This document shows, piece after piece, positions 8,128 through 17,395 of a DNA stretch of 64,000 bases. Below the pieces are notes generated by a model. That model had not been told where the DNA came from. It saw only the letters and a program-made list of their open reading frames with translations, and did no database searches. Numbering within the stretch: the first letter of the stretch is position 1; every line of letters begins with the position of its first letter. The stretch is from assembly GCF_001889045.1 (NCBI RefSeq), contig NZ_CP018155.1, forward strand, positions 2,172,001-2,236,000. The letters run 5' to 3'. This DNA comes from Tenacibaculum todarodis. Its GTDB lineage: Bacteria > Bacteroidota > Bacteroidia > Flavobacteriales > Flavobacteriaceae. Both the position numbers and the translations under genes were made by a program.

Positions 8128-11100
8128 TTACTTCATCAATTCACTAACTTTTACTCCAAACCTTTTTGTAAAAACCTTATTAAAGTAATCTGTACTATTT
8201 AAACCGACTGCATAAGTAACTTCTTTTATCGTTTGAAACTCATGCTTCATTATTAATTCATATGCTTTTAACAAACGTATTTCTAGAATAATTTTAACAG
8301 TAGTTAAGCCTGTATTCGCTTGTAAAATTCTACCTAACTGTTTTGAACTATAATTACAGGCTGCTGCCAAATCATTAACTGTAAATTCTGAATTACTTAA
8401 GTTTTTTAAAATAATTGCACGTACTTTATTTACAAACTCTGAATTATGTCCAGAAACCTCAACGCCTTCATAAGTTATGTTTTGTAATTTTTCACGACAT
8501 ACTTTATTCTCTAATAAATTATAAATTCTCGATTGTATTTCTGTACTTTTAAATGGTTTTACAATAAAATCATCTATTCCTAAAGATAGTTTTAAAGCAT
8601 CCATCTCCTCGGGTGGTGAAGCAGATAATAAAATAAAAGGGGTTTCATTATAGTTTTCAAGTTTATTTAACGCCTCTTTAAATTCAAAACCCTGCATAAT
8701 TGGCATATATAAATCAGACAGTACAACCACAAATTGATGTTCTCTTGCTAATATTAAACCATCCTTTCCATTATAAGCGGTAAAGCAATTAAATTCCTTA
8801 GATAATAGCTCTTTTAAGAAAGATAATATTTCTCCATTATCATCAACAATTAGAATTTTAGGTAGTGTATTTTCAATAGGAACACTCTCTTCTTCTAATG
8901 TATCTACCGGATTTACTAAAATATATTGCGGCGAGTTTTCAATAATTTGTATTTCATTATTAAAATTCAAAGGTAAAGTAACCTTAAAAACACTACCGTT
9001 ATTTTTTTTACTTGTAACCGTTACTTTTCCATTTAATTTATTAACTAATTCACATACTAAAGATAGACCAATACCAAAACCTCCTGAGGTTAAATGTTCT
9101 TTCGATTGAAAGAAACGAGAGAAAATATGTGGCAAATCTTGTTCAGAAATCCCAATTCCTTCATCTTTTATAGTAATACACATTTCGTATTCAGCAACCT
9201 CTACATCAATATAAATAGCAGCACCATCTCTACTGTATTTTATAGCATTAGTAATAAGGTTGTTCATTATTTTTGTTAAACTACTATACTCATAAATAAA
9301 TTGATCTCGCGTAACTTTTACATTGGTTTTATAAAAGAGATTTATGTTTTTTAAGGTTACATTTCCTTCAAAAGAATAGACTAATTCTTTTAAAAAGATT
9401 CCCATATTTTTTATACTAGTTTGTGTTTTTAATGTTTTCTTTTCTAGTTTTAAAACAGTTAAAAAGTCGTTGAGATAACTAATAACCGACTCACTACTTT
9501 TAATAGTTTTATCTGTATAGGATAATATTTTATTACTATCAAAAACATTTTTCCTAATTAACTCCAGGTAACCTGTAATAATAGTAATAGGTGTTCTTAT
9601 TTCGTGTGATAAATTTTCTATGTAAGTATTTTTTAGCGCTACGATTTCTTCAGTTCGTTCTTTTACCGTTTGCTCCAGCAGTACGTTTGCTCTTTTTAAA
9701 CGCCTTCCATTAAAGTAAGCAATTAGATATATTAGTGTTGAAATTAGAATCAAATAGGTAATGTATGCAAATAACGACCTATACCATGGAGGAATAATAG
9801 CGAAATCAAAAACATCTGCTTCACTAATTTTACCATAAATATTTTTTGCGCGAACATGAAATTTATAATCTCCTTCCTTTAAATTTATATATTCTATTTC
9901 TTGATTATTAGACCATTTAGACCAACCTTCTTCAAAACCTTCTAACTTGGTTTGATATAGTGTTAAATCTTCACTATAAAAAAATGGTGATGCAAATTGA
10001 AATAAAATCTTGTTTAAATTATAATCTATTCTTGGTGTATTTTGAACCAATCCTTCATTTGTATTAGATTTTGTACCAAAATAGATAACACTATCTTTCT
10101 TAATTTCAACTTTTCTAATAAGAGCGGAAAAGGATTTTGGACCTTGAGGGACTTTCCCTTTGAACCTAAACAAACCTTCAGGGCCACCAAACCAAACAGT
10201 GCTGTCTTTTTCTTCATACAATAAAGAGACATCTGCTTCATTCATCTCTTTAAAAGGAACGTTTTTAACCGTATAAGATCCTTCATTATTTGGTGAAGCA
10301 ACGCTAAAAAATGATTTCCCTTTTACTTTTCCTCCAATCCAAACTCTTCCTAATGAATCTGACGTAAATGAAAATGTTTTATGACTTCCATTACAATACT
10401 CTATTCCGAATAATGAATCTGGTTTAAACTTATTTTCTTCCTCAGAAAAATGATAAAGTCCTTTATTAGTATTAAAAAATAATTCTCCATTTATGTTAAC
10501 TGGGAAATTATTTTTAAGCGATGGTAAATTATCTTTAAGTCCGTATTGTGTTATTTCACTAGGAATCAAAACATTTTCTGACAATTCTACCTTATAAACA
10601 CCTTTAAAAACGCTCCCTAACCAAATGAAGCCATCATCATCCTCATAAATATAACGAATATCTGCATCTATTCCAGAAACTTTTCCGAGTGAATTCCATT
10701 GAGAATTCTTAAACTCCATAGCAATTAAGCCCTCTGAAGTACCAAGGTAAACTATAGAAAGTTTGCTTTTAGATTGATACATTACCCAAGTTGAAGCATC
10801 TAAAATTTTGGTGGTTTTATTTGTGCTTAACTCAACAATTCCTTTATCAAATGTACTAACAAGATATTTTGGTAAAAATGGCCTTTCAGGGTTCTTAAAA
10901 GTGAGGAAATTTGTGCTTTCATTTTCAAAAATCACTTTTTCAGCAACTTTATCACCTGTCATTGAGCGCAAACCACCAAAAGAAGCGATATACAACTTAT
11001 TATCTATCCGCAATAAATCAAGCGGCTTACTCTTAATTCCTTGTTGCCTAGTCCAATGACTAAGTTGCGAATTAATATCCACTTTACTAATTCCATTATC

Positions 11101-12057
11101 TGTTGTCAACCATAAAATACCAGAGCTGTCTTGATATAAATTCCAAATAATATCAGTTAGCAAACCATTTTTAGAACTTAGCTTTTGCTTAAACTCTCCA
11201 TCTTTACTAACATGATAAAAACCCGACAATGTTGCTATACCAAATGATCCATCTTTAAGAAGAATATAAGTATATACTTCTACACCTTTAAGTTGTTTGG
11301 TAATTTCAAAATGAGATTGTTGTATAAAATCTGAAGAAGAAATATCTTTTACAGAAAGGTCTATTGTATAAAATTTATTTGTAAAAACATCTAACCCTAA
11401 AATTTTATTGTCCTCAATTTCTCTGTAAGTCCAAATATATTTATCCTTAAAAAAATTTCCAAAAGAGACATCTACAACCGAATCTTTTTCTATTTTCATT
11501 AATCCTTTCTTCAAGGCATGATAATACATTTGATGATTGTAAGAAAATGATCCCCAAATTTGATGCTCACTTTCAATTGTTTTTAAATTATTATTTTCTA
11601 ATATAAAAATATACTTATATGAAAAGAAATATACTTTATTATCCAGTATTTTAATATCCCATATATCATTAAATAAACCAAAGGCATCTGAAATATTATC
11701 AATTAATGAAACATAGACTAATTTCCCTACTTTATCTGGTGAGAGATATCCGAACTCATTAATTCCACCCACATAAATTCTTCCATTATCATCTTTTGCT
11801 AATGCGCGTAAATTTGATTGATTTGGAAGCTGTATTAACCTCCAATTAACGCCATCATATTCTAAAACACCATCAGTATTACCAAAATAAAGCAAACCAT
11901 TGCTCCCTTCAATTACATTCCAATTTTGCTCGTGAGCACGATATTCTTTATAACCATAATTAACTACATTATTTGCACTTTTTTCTTGTGCAAAAGAAAT
12001 AGCACTTATTAATGCTATTATTAAAAATAATGTCTTTTCAAATTTTAAATATTTCAT
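8128..12057 (-). CDS. Hybrid two-component system: periplasmic propeller sensor, histidine kinase, receiver and AraC-type HTH
   Basis: A one-protein sensory system (HTCS). The start at 12057 is preferred to the ATG four codons upstream because it gives a clean signal peptide (MKYLKFEKTLFLIIALISAISFAQ). Two-component regulator propeller repeats (DDNGRIYVGG, DSSGILWLTTDNGIS, DDDGFIWLGS) fill roughly residues 30-690. A Y_Y_Y domain (YKFHVRAKNIYG) follows, then one membrane helix (about 760-785). The H-box is LSHEIRTPI with His near 820, then an HATPase (NAIKYSRDG; GGFGIGLSL), a receiver with DLYMP Asp near 1117, and a C-terminal AraC HTH. A ligand binding outside the membrane should drive DNA binding inside. 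Unlike many such regulators it has no SusCD pair beside it; its likely target is the divergent surface-protein gene. Confidence 0.93.
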   Translation of the reverse strand: MKYLKFEKTLFLIIALISAISFAQEKSANNVVNYGYKEYRAHEQNWNVIEGSNGLLYFGNTDGVLEYDGVNWRLIQLPNQSNLRALAKDDNGRIYVGGINEFGYLSPDKVGKLVYVSLIDNISDAFGLFNDIWDIKILDNKVYFFSYKYIFILENNNLKTIESEHQIWGSFSYNHQMYYHALKKGLMKIEKDSVVDVSFGNFFKDKYIWTYREIEDNKILGLDVFTNKFYTIDLSVKDISSSDFIQQSHFEITKQLKGVEVYTYILLKDGSFGIATLSGFYHVSKDGEFKQKLSSKNGLLTDIIWNLYQDSSGILWLTTDNGISKVDINSQLSHWTRQQGIKSKPLDLLRIDNKLYIASFGGLRSMTGDKVAEKVIFENESTNFLTFKNPERPFLPKYLVSTFDKGIVELSTNKTTKILDASTWVMYQSKSKLSIVYLGTSEGLIAMEFKNSQWNSLGKVSGIDADIRYIYEDDDGFIWLGSVFKGVYKVELSENVLIPSEITQYGLKDNLPSLKNNFPVNINGELFFNTNKGLYHFSEEENKFKPDSLFGIEYCNGSHKTFSFTSDSLGRVWIGGKVKGKSFFSVASPNNEGSYTVKNVPFKEMNEADVSLLYEEKDSTVWFGGPEGLFRFKGKVPQGPKSFSALIRKVEIKKDSVIYFGTKSNTNEGLVQNTPRIDYNLNKILFQFASPFFYSEDLTLYQTKLEGFEEGWSKWSNNQEIEYINLKEGDYKFHVRAKNIYGKISEADVFDFAIIPPWYRSLFAYITYLILISTLIYLIAYFNGRRLKRANVLLEQTVKERTEEIVALKNTYIENLSHEIRTPITIITGYLELIRKNVFDSNKILSYTDKTIKSSESVISYLNDFLTVLKLEKKTLKTQTSIKNMGIFLKELVYSFEGNVTLKNINLFYKTNVKVTRDQFIYEYSSLTKIMNNLITNAIKYSRDGAAIYIDVEVAEYEMCITIKDEGIGISEQDLPHIFSRFFQSKEHLTSGGFGIGLSLVCELVNKLNGKVTVTSKKNNGSVFKVTLPLNFNNEIQIIENSPQYILVNPVDTLEEESVPIENTLPKILIVDDNGEILSFLKELLSKEFNCFTAYNGKDGLILAREHQFVVVLSDLYMPIMQGFEFKEALNKLENYNETPFILLSASPPEEMDALKLSLGIDDFIVKPFKSTEIQSRIYNLLENKVCREKLQNITYEGVEVSGHNSEFVNKVRAIILKNLSNSEFTVNDLAAACNYSSKQLGRILQANTGLTTVKIILEIRLLKAYELIMKHEFQTIKEVTYAVGLNSTDYFNKVFTKRFGVKVSELMK

Positions 12058-12255
12058 CAAATAATACATAAGTATTTATTGTACTTTTTTAAAAATAAAT
12101 CTTCCGTTTTTTAGCCTAAAAATAAGATTAATACTTTTCATTAATAGTCTGAATCTTCTTGTAATTTTCATTCTTAACTTGAAAATTTGAGGTTAATACA
12201 AATTTATGAAAAACAAAAAAAAGAACACTCTTAATAATTAACAGACTAAAGAAGA

Positions 12256-12290
12256 TGTCTAAAAAAAAGCTATACATGTCTAAAAAAAGA
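12256..12290 (+). promoter_or_regulatory. Operator-like direct repeats, pair 1 (TGTCTAAAAAAA, 21-bp spacing)
   Basis: TGTCTAAAAAAA at 12256 and again at 12277, 21 bases apart, i.e. two helical turns on the same DNA face. This is the geometry of AraC-family half-sites. Presumed target: the neighbouring hybrid sensor. Confidence 0.65.
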
Positions 12291-12305
12291 GCATTTAATA
12301 CCATG

Positions 12306-12472
12306 ATTTTCAATTAGTTGATTTTAAAAAAATGATTCTTATGTCTAAAAAAAATGATTCCCTGTCTTAAAAAAAGGATTAAACACAAGAACAGATAACG
12401 AATTTTGCATTCCATACCCCCAAAACTTAATATTCACTCTAAATTATTGTTTAAAATCAACTAATTGAAAAT
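12306..12472. repeat. Perfect 23-bp inverted repeat flanking the presumed promoter
   Basis: The arm 12306-12328 (starting ATTTTCAATTAGTTGA) is the exact reverse complement of 12450-12472. They enclose 121 bases with operator pair 2 and the presumed promoter. Each arm contains the near-palindrome TCAATTAGTTGA. An ATG lies immediately outside the right arm (12474). The layout fits an invertible promoter, a cruciform or a paired protein-binding site. Confidence 0.7.
12342..12376 (+). promoter_or_regulatory. Operator-like direct repeats, pair 2 (TGTCT(A/T)AAAAAA, 21-bp spacing)
   Basis: TGTCTAAAAAAA at 12342 and TGTCTTAAAAAA at 12363, again exactly 21 bases apart and 65 bases (about three times 21.7) after pair 1. 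The last half-site abuts the -33 region of the presumed promoter. Confidence 0.65.
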
Positions 12473-12473
12473 A

Positions 12474-12773
12474 ATGTTAAAAAAGGGATCTACAAAAAAT
12501 TATAATAAAACTCATTTTAACGATGCATACTCTTCTCTCAGCATCATAAAAAAATTAGAAAGTAACAGTACTGTATCTATTCTTGCAACAAGTTCAAAAA
12601 TAAGATCATTCTTTACAATTATAAAATCAGAATTATTCAATAGTACTAAAGGGTTAGTATACAAAAGTGCAAGTAGGAATAAAGCTATAGTAATTAACAT
12701 AAGTTCTATTATGAATGCAGCAAATACAATTCTACTAAATAGTACTGCAAAAAATTCTAATACAACAAATTAA
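12474..12773 (+). CDS. Small Ser/Asn/Lys-rich protein, unknown
   Basis: A 99-codon frame from the ATG at 12474, just outside the right arm of the inverted repeat; an upstream in-frame TTG at 12465 lies within the arm. It ends 10 bases before the surface-protein start, so the two would be co-transcribed. It has no signal peptide and no motif I recognise, and is rich in Ser, Asn, Lys and Ile. A stop-free run of this length is unlikely by chance in DNA this AT-rich, but it could also be a long leader. I do not recognise a family. Confidence 0.4.
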   Translation: MLKKGSTKNYNKTHFNDAYSSLSIIKKLESNSTVSILATSSKIRSFFTIIKSELFNSTKGLVYKSASRNKAIVINISSIMNAANTILLNSTAKNSNTTN

Positions 12774-12783
12774 AAAAAATCAT

Positions 12784-15700
12784 ATGAAAGCTCATATAAT
12801 TATCAATTTTATAGCAAATAAAAAGGCATTATTAATATTATGTTTTTTCATGTTAGTTGTATTCAATACTAATGCTCAATTAATTCCTGCAACAAATGGA
12901 CGTACAAATCCTTGTGGTGATTGTGTTCCAAACGGTTGGTCAGATAATGGAGGCACACCAGATGTTTCGAATAAAGATGTTGTAGCTGGTACTGGTGGGG
13001 GATTAGGTGCTGGACAGGCTTGGACAAATGCTCCGTTAACATTACCTCCTAATGGACATACAACATGGATTACAGTAAGAGATGTTGGTACACTTACAGG
13101 TGAAGAGGCCGTAGGAACAACTATTACAGGTCTTACCATTGGTGAAACTTATGAAGTAATAATATATTCTATGTCTGCGTTAGCGCCTACTTATAGTCCT
13201 AAATACATTGATTACTACCAATATCAAATTCAAGGCTTTTCAGAAGTAAATGTTACACCTGTAACTCGAGAGATTTGGCAGACTAATAGAGCTAGATTTG
13301 TTGCTACAAATACCAGTAGAACTTTCGAATTTACACCTGGAAATAATATGGGAAATAGCACAGCTAATTTAGAATCCGTAAATATTTCTGTATCTCTTAA
13401 TGCAATAAACAAAGCACCAAATGCTGATGACAATTCAGCTACTACAGCTATAAATACAACTACAGTTTTTAATATTGTTAGTACGGATTCTGATTCTGAT
13501 GGTAACATAGTAAATTCTACGGTAGACTTAAATACATCAACTCCAGGAATACAGAACACAAACTCGACAACCGAAGGTAATTGGAGTGTGGATAGTTCTG
13601 GAAATGTAACATTTATCCCAAATTCAAATTTTCTTGGAGCGGCAACATTAAATTATACTGTTAATGATGATTATAGTTTAGATGGGAATTCTGTACCTGC
13701 AACATCTAATCCAGCTACTTTGACTGTAACTGTATTACCTGATAACGATGGAGATGGAATTTTAGACACTGTAGACGAGGATGATGATAATGACGGAATT
13801 TTGGACGCAATAGAATTAGGAACTTGTAACACTAATAACTCTACTTTAAATTGGGATAACGAATATATTGAAGGCGGTAACAGTTTTACCTCTGGTCAAG
13901 ACCCAATTGCAACAAATCCTAGTTTAACAATTAATGGAACAAAAATAAAGTTATCAAGAACAACTACAGGTACATTAAATACACAGGAATATAGAATAAA
14001 CGATTTTTACACAACAAACCCAAGTTATACTTTATTACAAAGCTCTGTTACAAATAGCTATTCGATACATACATTTGAATTTACTGAAGCCATATATAAT
14101 CTTGGATTCACAATATATGATCTTGATAAAGATATTAATTTTACAGATAATGTTCAATTAGTAATTACAAAAATAGATGGAACAACACACACACTAACTG
14201 TTTCTGAATATATATTAAACGGTCAAACACACACATCTCCTAATACTTTTACAGGTACAGGATCAGACACCAATGCTAATCTTATTATTTCAGGTATTAA
14301 AGCTTGGGTTTCTAAAATAGATGTTCTATTTAAAAATGTAGATACTACACCTAGCAATAATCACGGTATAGGTATAGGTAGTTTTAATTTTTGTAATACT
14401 CCATTAGATACAGATAATGACGGAACTCCTGATTATAAAGATTTAGATTCTGATAATGATGGTTGTTCAGATGCATTAGAAGCTGGCACAACAACAAATC
14501 AAACCACAAATTATCAGTTTCCTTCTAACGATGTAAGCTCAACAGGTGTTCCAAATACAGCTGCGTCATCTAATAACACAGGTGCTTTTCAAGATCCAAA
14601 CGTAAAGTCCTGTAATTGCCCATTTGCTTCAGGAATAGATACAGATAATGATGGAATAGATGACGTTTGTGATTTAGATGATGATAATGATGGTATTTTA
14701 GACTCCAATGAGTGTACTATTTTAAGTTTTCAAACAGGAATCAACCCTACTCCAATTAATGGAGCAACTACAAATAATGCTCAAGTAGGAAACGTATTTT
14801 TTTATTCCAACGCAATATCTGATGGTAATGCACTTAATTATGACCTTAGATTAGAAATTCTATCAAAGAACCATGCAATAGAAGTAACTTCAGATGTAAC
14901 TATAAAGATGCCAAATCATGTAGCAAATGCAAATGAGTATGTTACTTATAATGTAGCAGTTGTGGAAGCTGGAAGTGTAACCAATACAACACCAAATGGT
15001 ATACCCGTAACACTTACAAATGTAACAACTGGTAATTACGATATAGATGCTTCTGGAGGGCAAAATTATAGTGATATTGGAGGGGTTAGTACAAACTCTG
15101 GAGCTGAACAAAATGTGTCTACGGTAGGTAATAATGTAGAATTCTTTACCAATCCGAATTACCCAACAGGTTTTGATACGATACGGTTAAAAACATTTGG
15201 AACAAATAATAATGATACTTTTAATGAGAACAATGCTTTAATAACTAATTATAATAATTTTCAAAATGAAACTTATTTATTTGGTATAAATGGGCCAGCT
15301 GCAAGTACAGAAAGAGCTGCTTGGTTTAATTTAACAGGGTTTATATGTCAAGACACAGATAATGACACTATTCCTGATAATCTAGATACAGATAGTGACA
15401 ATGATGGTTGTCCAGATGCGGTAGAAGCTAATGGTAGTTTTATCGTGTCTCAATTAACAACGTTAACAGGAGGTTCTAATGGTGTTGATAGTAGTTTATT
15501 GAATTTTGGTATAACTGTAAACAATACAGAAGGAAGTGCTAATTACGGAGTACCAATAGCAGATGCAAATGGTTTAGATATTTCAACAGACACACCGCAA
15601 GATACTACTCCCGCTGGTTTAGACAAAGATGACACATCTGCATGTGTTACGGATGTAGATTTAAGCTTAACGAAAACAGTAAATAAAGCAATTGTAAAAG

Positions 15701-16017
15701 TTGGAGATACAATAGTGTATACACTAACAGTAAAGAACGATGGACCATCAGATGCCACGGGAGTTCAAGTAACAGATGTATTACCTTCTGGTGTAACATA
15801 TAATTCAACAGGAACTGGTACTGTAATTCCATCAGGAACAACTTACAATGATGCATTAACACCAAATATTTGGAATATTGGAAACGTTGCAGTTAACCAA
15901 ACAATAATTTTGCAACTAGAAGTAACAGTTAACGGCGCTGGTACAATAACTAATACTTCCGAAATAACACACGGTGATCAGCCAGATACAGATTCCGTAC
16001 CAAATAATAGTAAATAA
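12784..16017 (+). CDS. Large secreted surface protein with thrombospondin-3-like calcium repeats and DUF11 domain
   Basis: 1077 residues. The signal peptide is residues 1-31 (ending LVVFNTNA). A jelly-roll-like domain follows (about 35-205), then a cadherin/Ig-like domain (about 207-318). Four blocks of thrombospondin type 3 calcium-binding repeats (DxDNDGxxD type) start near residues 319, 541, 618 and 857, separated by further beta-rich domains. A C-terminal DUF11 domain begins near 957 (DLSLTKTVNKAIVKVGDTI). This is the build of flavobacterial adhesins and extracellular matrix proteins. It ends at DSVPNNSK right after the DUF11 domain, and no type IX secretion C-terminal signal is visible. 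Probably controlled by the divergent hybrid sensor. Confidence 0.85.
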   Translation: MKAHIIINFIANKKALLILCFFMLVVFNTNAQLIPATNGRTNPCGDCVPNGWSDNGGTPDVSNKDVVAGTGGGLGAGQAWTNAPLTLPPNGHTTWITVRDVGTLTGEEAVGTTITGLTIGETYEVIIYSMSALAPTYSPKYIDYYQYQIQGFSEVNVTPVTREIWQTNRARFVATNTSRTFEFTPGNNMGNSTANLESVNISVSLNAINKAPNADDNSATTAINTTTVFNIVSTDSDSDGNIVNSTVDLNTSTPGIQNTNSTTEGNWSVDSSGNVTFIPNSNFLGAATLNYTVNDDYSLDGNSVPATSNPATLTVTVLPDNDGDGILDTVDEDDDNDGILDAIELGTCNTNNSTLNWDNEYIEGGNSFTSGQDPIATNPSLTINGTKIKLSRTTTGTLNTQEYRINDFYTTNPSYTLLQSSVTNSYSIHTFEFTEAIYNLGFTIYDLDKDINFTDNVQLVITKIDGTTHTLTVSEYILNGQTHTSPNTFTGTGSDTNANLIISGIKAWVSKIDVLFKNVDTTPSNNHGIGIGSFNFCNTPLDTDNDGTPDYKDLDSDNDGCSDALEAGTTTNQTTNYQFPSNDVSSTGVPNTAASSNNTGAFQDPNVKSCNCPFASGIDTDNDGIDDVCDLDDDNDGILDSNECTILSFQTGINPTPINGATTNNAQVGNVFFYSNAISDGNALNYDLRLEILSKNHAIEVTSDVTIKMPNHVANANEYVTYNVAVVEAGSVTNTTPNGIPVTLTNVTTGNYDIDASGGQNYSDIGGVSTNSGAEQNVSTVGNNVEFFTNPNYPTGFDTIRLKTFGTNNNDTFNENNALITNYNNFQNETYLFGINGPAASTERAAWFNLTGFICQDTDNDTIPDNLDTDSDNDGCPDAVEANGSFIVSQLTTLTGGSNGVDSSLLNFGITVNNTEGSANYGVPIADANGLDISTDTPQDTTPAGLDKDDTSACVTDVDLSLTKTVNKAIVKVGDTIVYTLTVKNDGPSDATGVQVTDVLPSGVTYNSTGTGTVIPSGTTYNDALTPNIWNIGNVAVNQTIILQLEVTVNGAGTITNTSEITHGDQPDTDSVPNNSK

Positions 16018-16046
16018 GTATTGTTCTAAAAATAATTTTTCTCTAC

Positions 16047-16100
16047 GCAAAAGAAATAATCCTAGTTAGATTAACTAATAAATTTCTTTTGCTTTTTCTT
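16047..16100 (+). terminator. Terminator after the surface-protein gene
   Basis: GCAAAAGAAAT (16047-16057) pairs with ATTTCTTTTGC (16082-16092), followed by TTTTTCTT. Confidence 0.75.
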
Positions 16101-16145
16101 ATTAAAAAGAGAAAAATGAAGAGGAAATTATTATAGCTATATTTA

Positions 16146-16180
16146 AAAAACCCTTTAAAAACAACGTTTTTAAAGGGTTT
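16146..16180 (-). terminator. Terminator of tRNA-Leu (CAA)
   Basis: CCCTTTAAAAAC and GTTTTTAAAGGG form a 12-bp stem; on the minus strand it is followed by a T run. It lies just past the tRNA 3' end. Confidence 0.8.
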
Positions 16181-16184
16181 ACCG

Positions 16185-16266
16185 TACTCGAGGTGGGAAT
16201 CGAACCCACACTTCCGAAAAAACTGGATTTTGAATCCAGCGCGTCTACCAATTCCGCCACTCGAGC
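16185..16266 (-). tRNA. tRNA-Leu (CAA)
   Basis: 82-base class II tRNA on the minus strand. Acceptor GCTCGAG/CTCGAGT, anticodon CAA (plus-strand 16230-16232) in a CTGGA/TCCAG stem, long variable arm, T arm GGTTCGATTCC. CCA is not encoded. Confidence 0.97.
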
Positions 16267-16346
16267 TAAAAATAAACTTGTTGCAAAGCTAAAAAATATT
16301 TTTCTGTTAATCTTCTAATAATATAGATAACTCGTTAAATAATTTC

Positions 16347-16354
16347 TATTTTTG
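16347..16354 (+). promoter_or_regulatory. -7 element of the prs promoter
   Basis: TATTTTTG matches TAnnTTTG and lies 38 bases before the prs ATG. No clear -33 element is seen. Confidence 0.5.
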
Positions 16355-16392
16355 CAATCAACAACAACACTAACTAAAATATTTTATCTCAA

Positions 16393-17334
16393 ATGACTGG
16401 ACAACAGTTAACTCCAAAAATTTTTGCTTGTAGACAAAGCATAAAATTAGCTGAAAAAATAGCAAAACAATACGGTGCAGAACTTGGCAATGTAAAAGTA
16501 ACTCCTTTTAGTGATGGTGAATTTCAACCAGCTTTTGAAGAATCTGTAAGAGGTAGACGTGTTTTTATCATTGGATCTACAAACCCTCCAGGAGACAACT
16601 TAATGGAAATGTTATTAATGTTAGACGCAGCAAAAAGAGCTTCAGCAAGACACATTACTGCTGTTATGCCTTATTTTGGGTGGGCACGTCAAGACAGAAA
16701 AGACAAACCTCGTGTTGCAATTGGCGCAAAGATGGTTGCAAATTTATTGCAAACTGCAGGAGCAACAAGAATTATGACCATGGATTTACACGCGGATCAA
16801 ATTCAAGGATTCTTTGAAAAACCGGTAGATCATTTATATGCATCTACTATTTTTCTTCCCTATATAAAGTCTTTAAATTTAGACAATTTAACAATTGCTT
16901 CACCAGATATGGGTGGTTCAAAAAGAGCGTATGCATATTCTAAATACTTAGAAAGTGACGTAGTTATTTGTTACAAACAACGTACAAAAGCAAATGTTAT
17001 CGGTCACATGGAATTAATTGGTAATGTAGAAGGTAAAAATGTAATTCTTGCTGATGACATGATTGATACTGGTGGAACATTAGCAAAGGCTGCTGAAATA
17101 ATGATGGAAAGAGGAGCAAAATCAGTACGCGCAATTTGTACGCACCCAATACTTTCTGGTGGTGCCTATGAAAAAATTCAAAACTCTAAATTAACGGAGC
17201 TAATTGTTTCAGACACAATTCCTTTAAAACAAGAAATTTCTAAAATTAAAGTTGTATCTTGCGCGCCGTTATTTGCTGATGTGATGGACAAAGTTCAAAA
17301 CAATACATCGATAAGTGACCAATTTTTAATGTAG
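16393..17334 (+). CDS. prs: Ribose-phosphate pyrophosphokinase
   Basis: Makes PRPP from ribose 5-phosphate and ATP for nucleotide, histidine and tryptophan synthesis. At 313 residues it is the usual bacterial length. Visible motifs are the flexible-loop region (FGWARQDRKDKPRVAIGAKM), the metal-binding MTMDLHADQIQGFF and the PRPP-binding loop VILADDMIDTGGT. It is followed 61 bases later by rplY on the same strand, the usual pairing in Flavobacteria. Confidence 0.97.
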   Translation: MTGQQLTPKIFACRQSIKLAEKIAKQYGAELGNVKVTPFSDGEFQPAFEESVRGRRVFIIGSTNPPGDNLMEMLLMLDAAKRASARHITAVMPYFGWARQDRKDKPRVAIGAKMVANLLQTAGATRIMTMDLHADQIQGFFEKPVDHLYASTIFLPYIKSLNLDNLTIASPDMGGSKRAYAYSKYLESDVVICYKQRTKANVIGHMELIGNVEGKNVILADDMIDTGGTLAKAAEIMMERGAKSVRAICTHPILSGGAYEKIQNSKLTELIVSDTIPLKQEISKIKVVSCAPLFADVMDKVQNNTSISDQFLM

Positions 17335-17395
17335 TTTCGGCTACGATCAACGTCCAAAAAGGAAGTTGAAAATTTAATTTATTTAATAAAAAGTA

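Larger units (their letters stand above)
12058..12473. promoter_or_regulatory. Divergent control region between the hybrid sensor and the surface-protein genes
   Basis: 416 bases with no convincing gene, holding the operator-like repeats and inverted repeat listed next. A presumed activator-dependent -7 element for the plus-strand genes is at 12400-12407 (GAATTTTG, one mismatch to TAnnTTTG). Its -33 region (12377-12380, GATT) is poor and abuts the fourth direct repeat, as in activator-dependent promoters. A minus-strand frame of 61 codons at 12128-12313 is AT-rich translation of this region and not a gene. Confidence 0.6.

Noticed and set aside
8128-12057. Hybrid sensor as a regulator of a glycan utilisation locus
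   Set aside because: No SusCD pair or carbohydrate-active enzyme is adjacent; the divergent neighbour is an adhesin-like protein.
12128-12313. 61-codon minus-strand frame in the divergent control region
   Set aside because: Its sequence is translated operator repeats and A/T runs; no start context, no conserved feature, and it overlaps the direct repeats.
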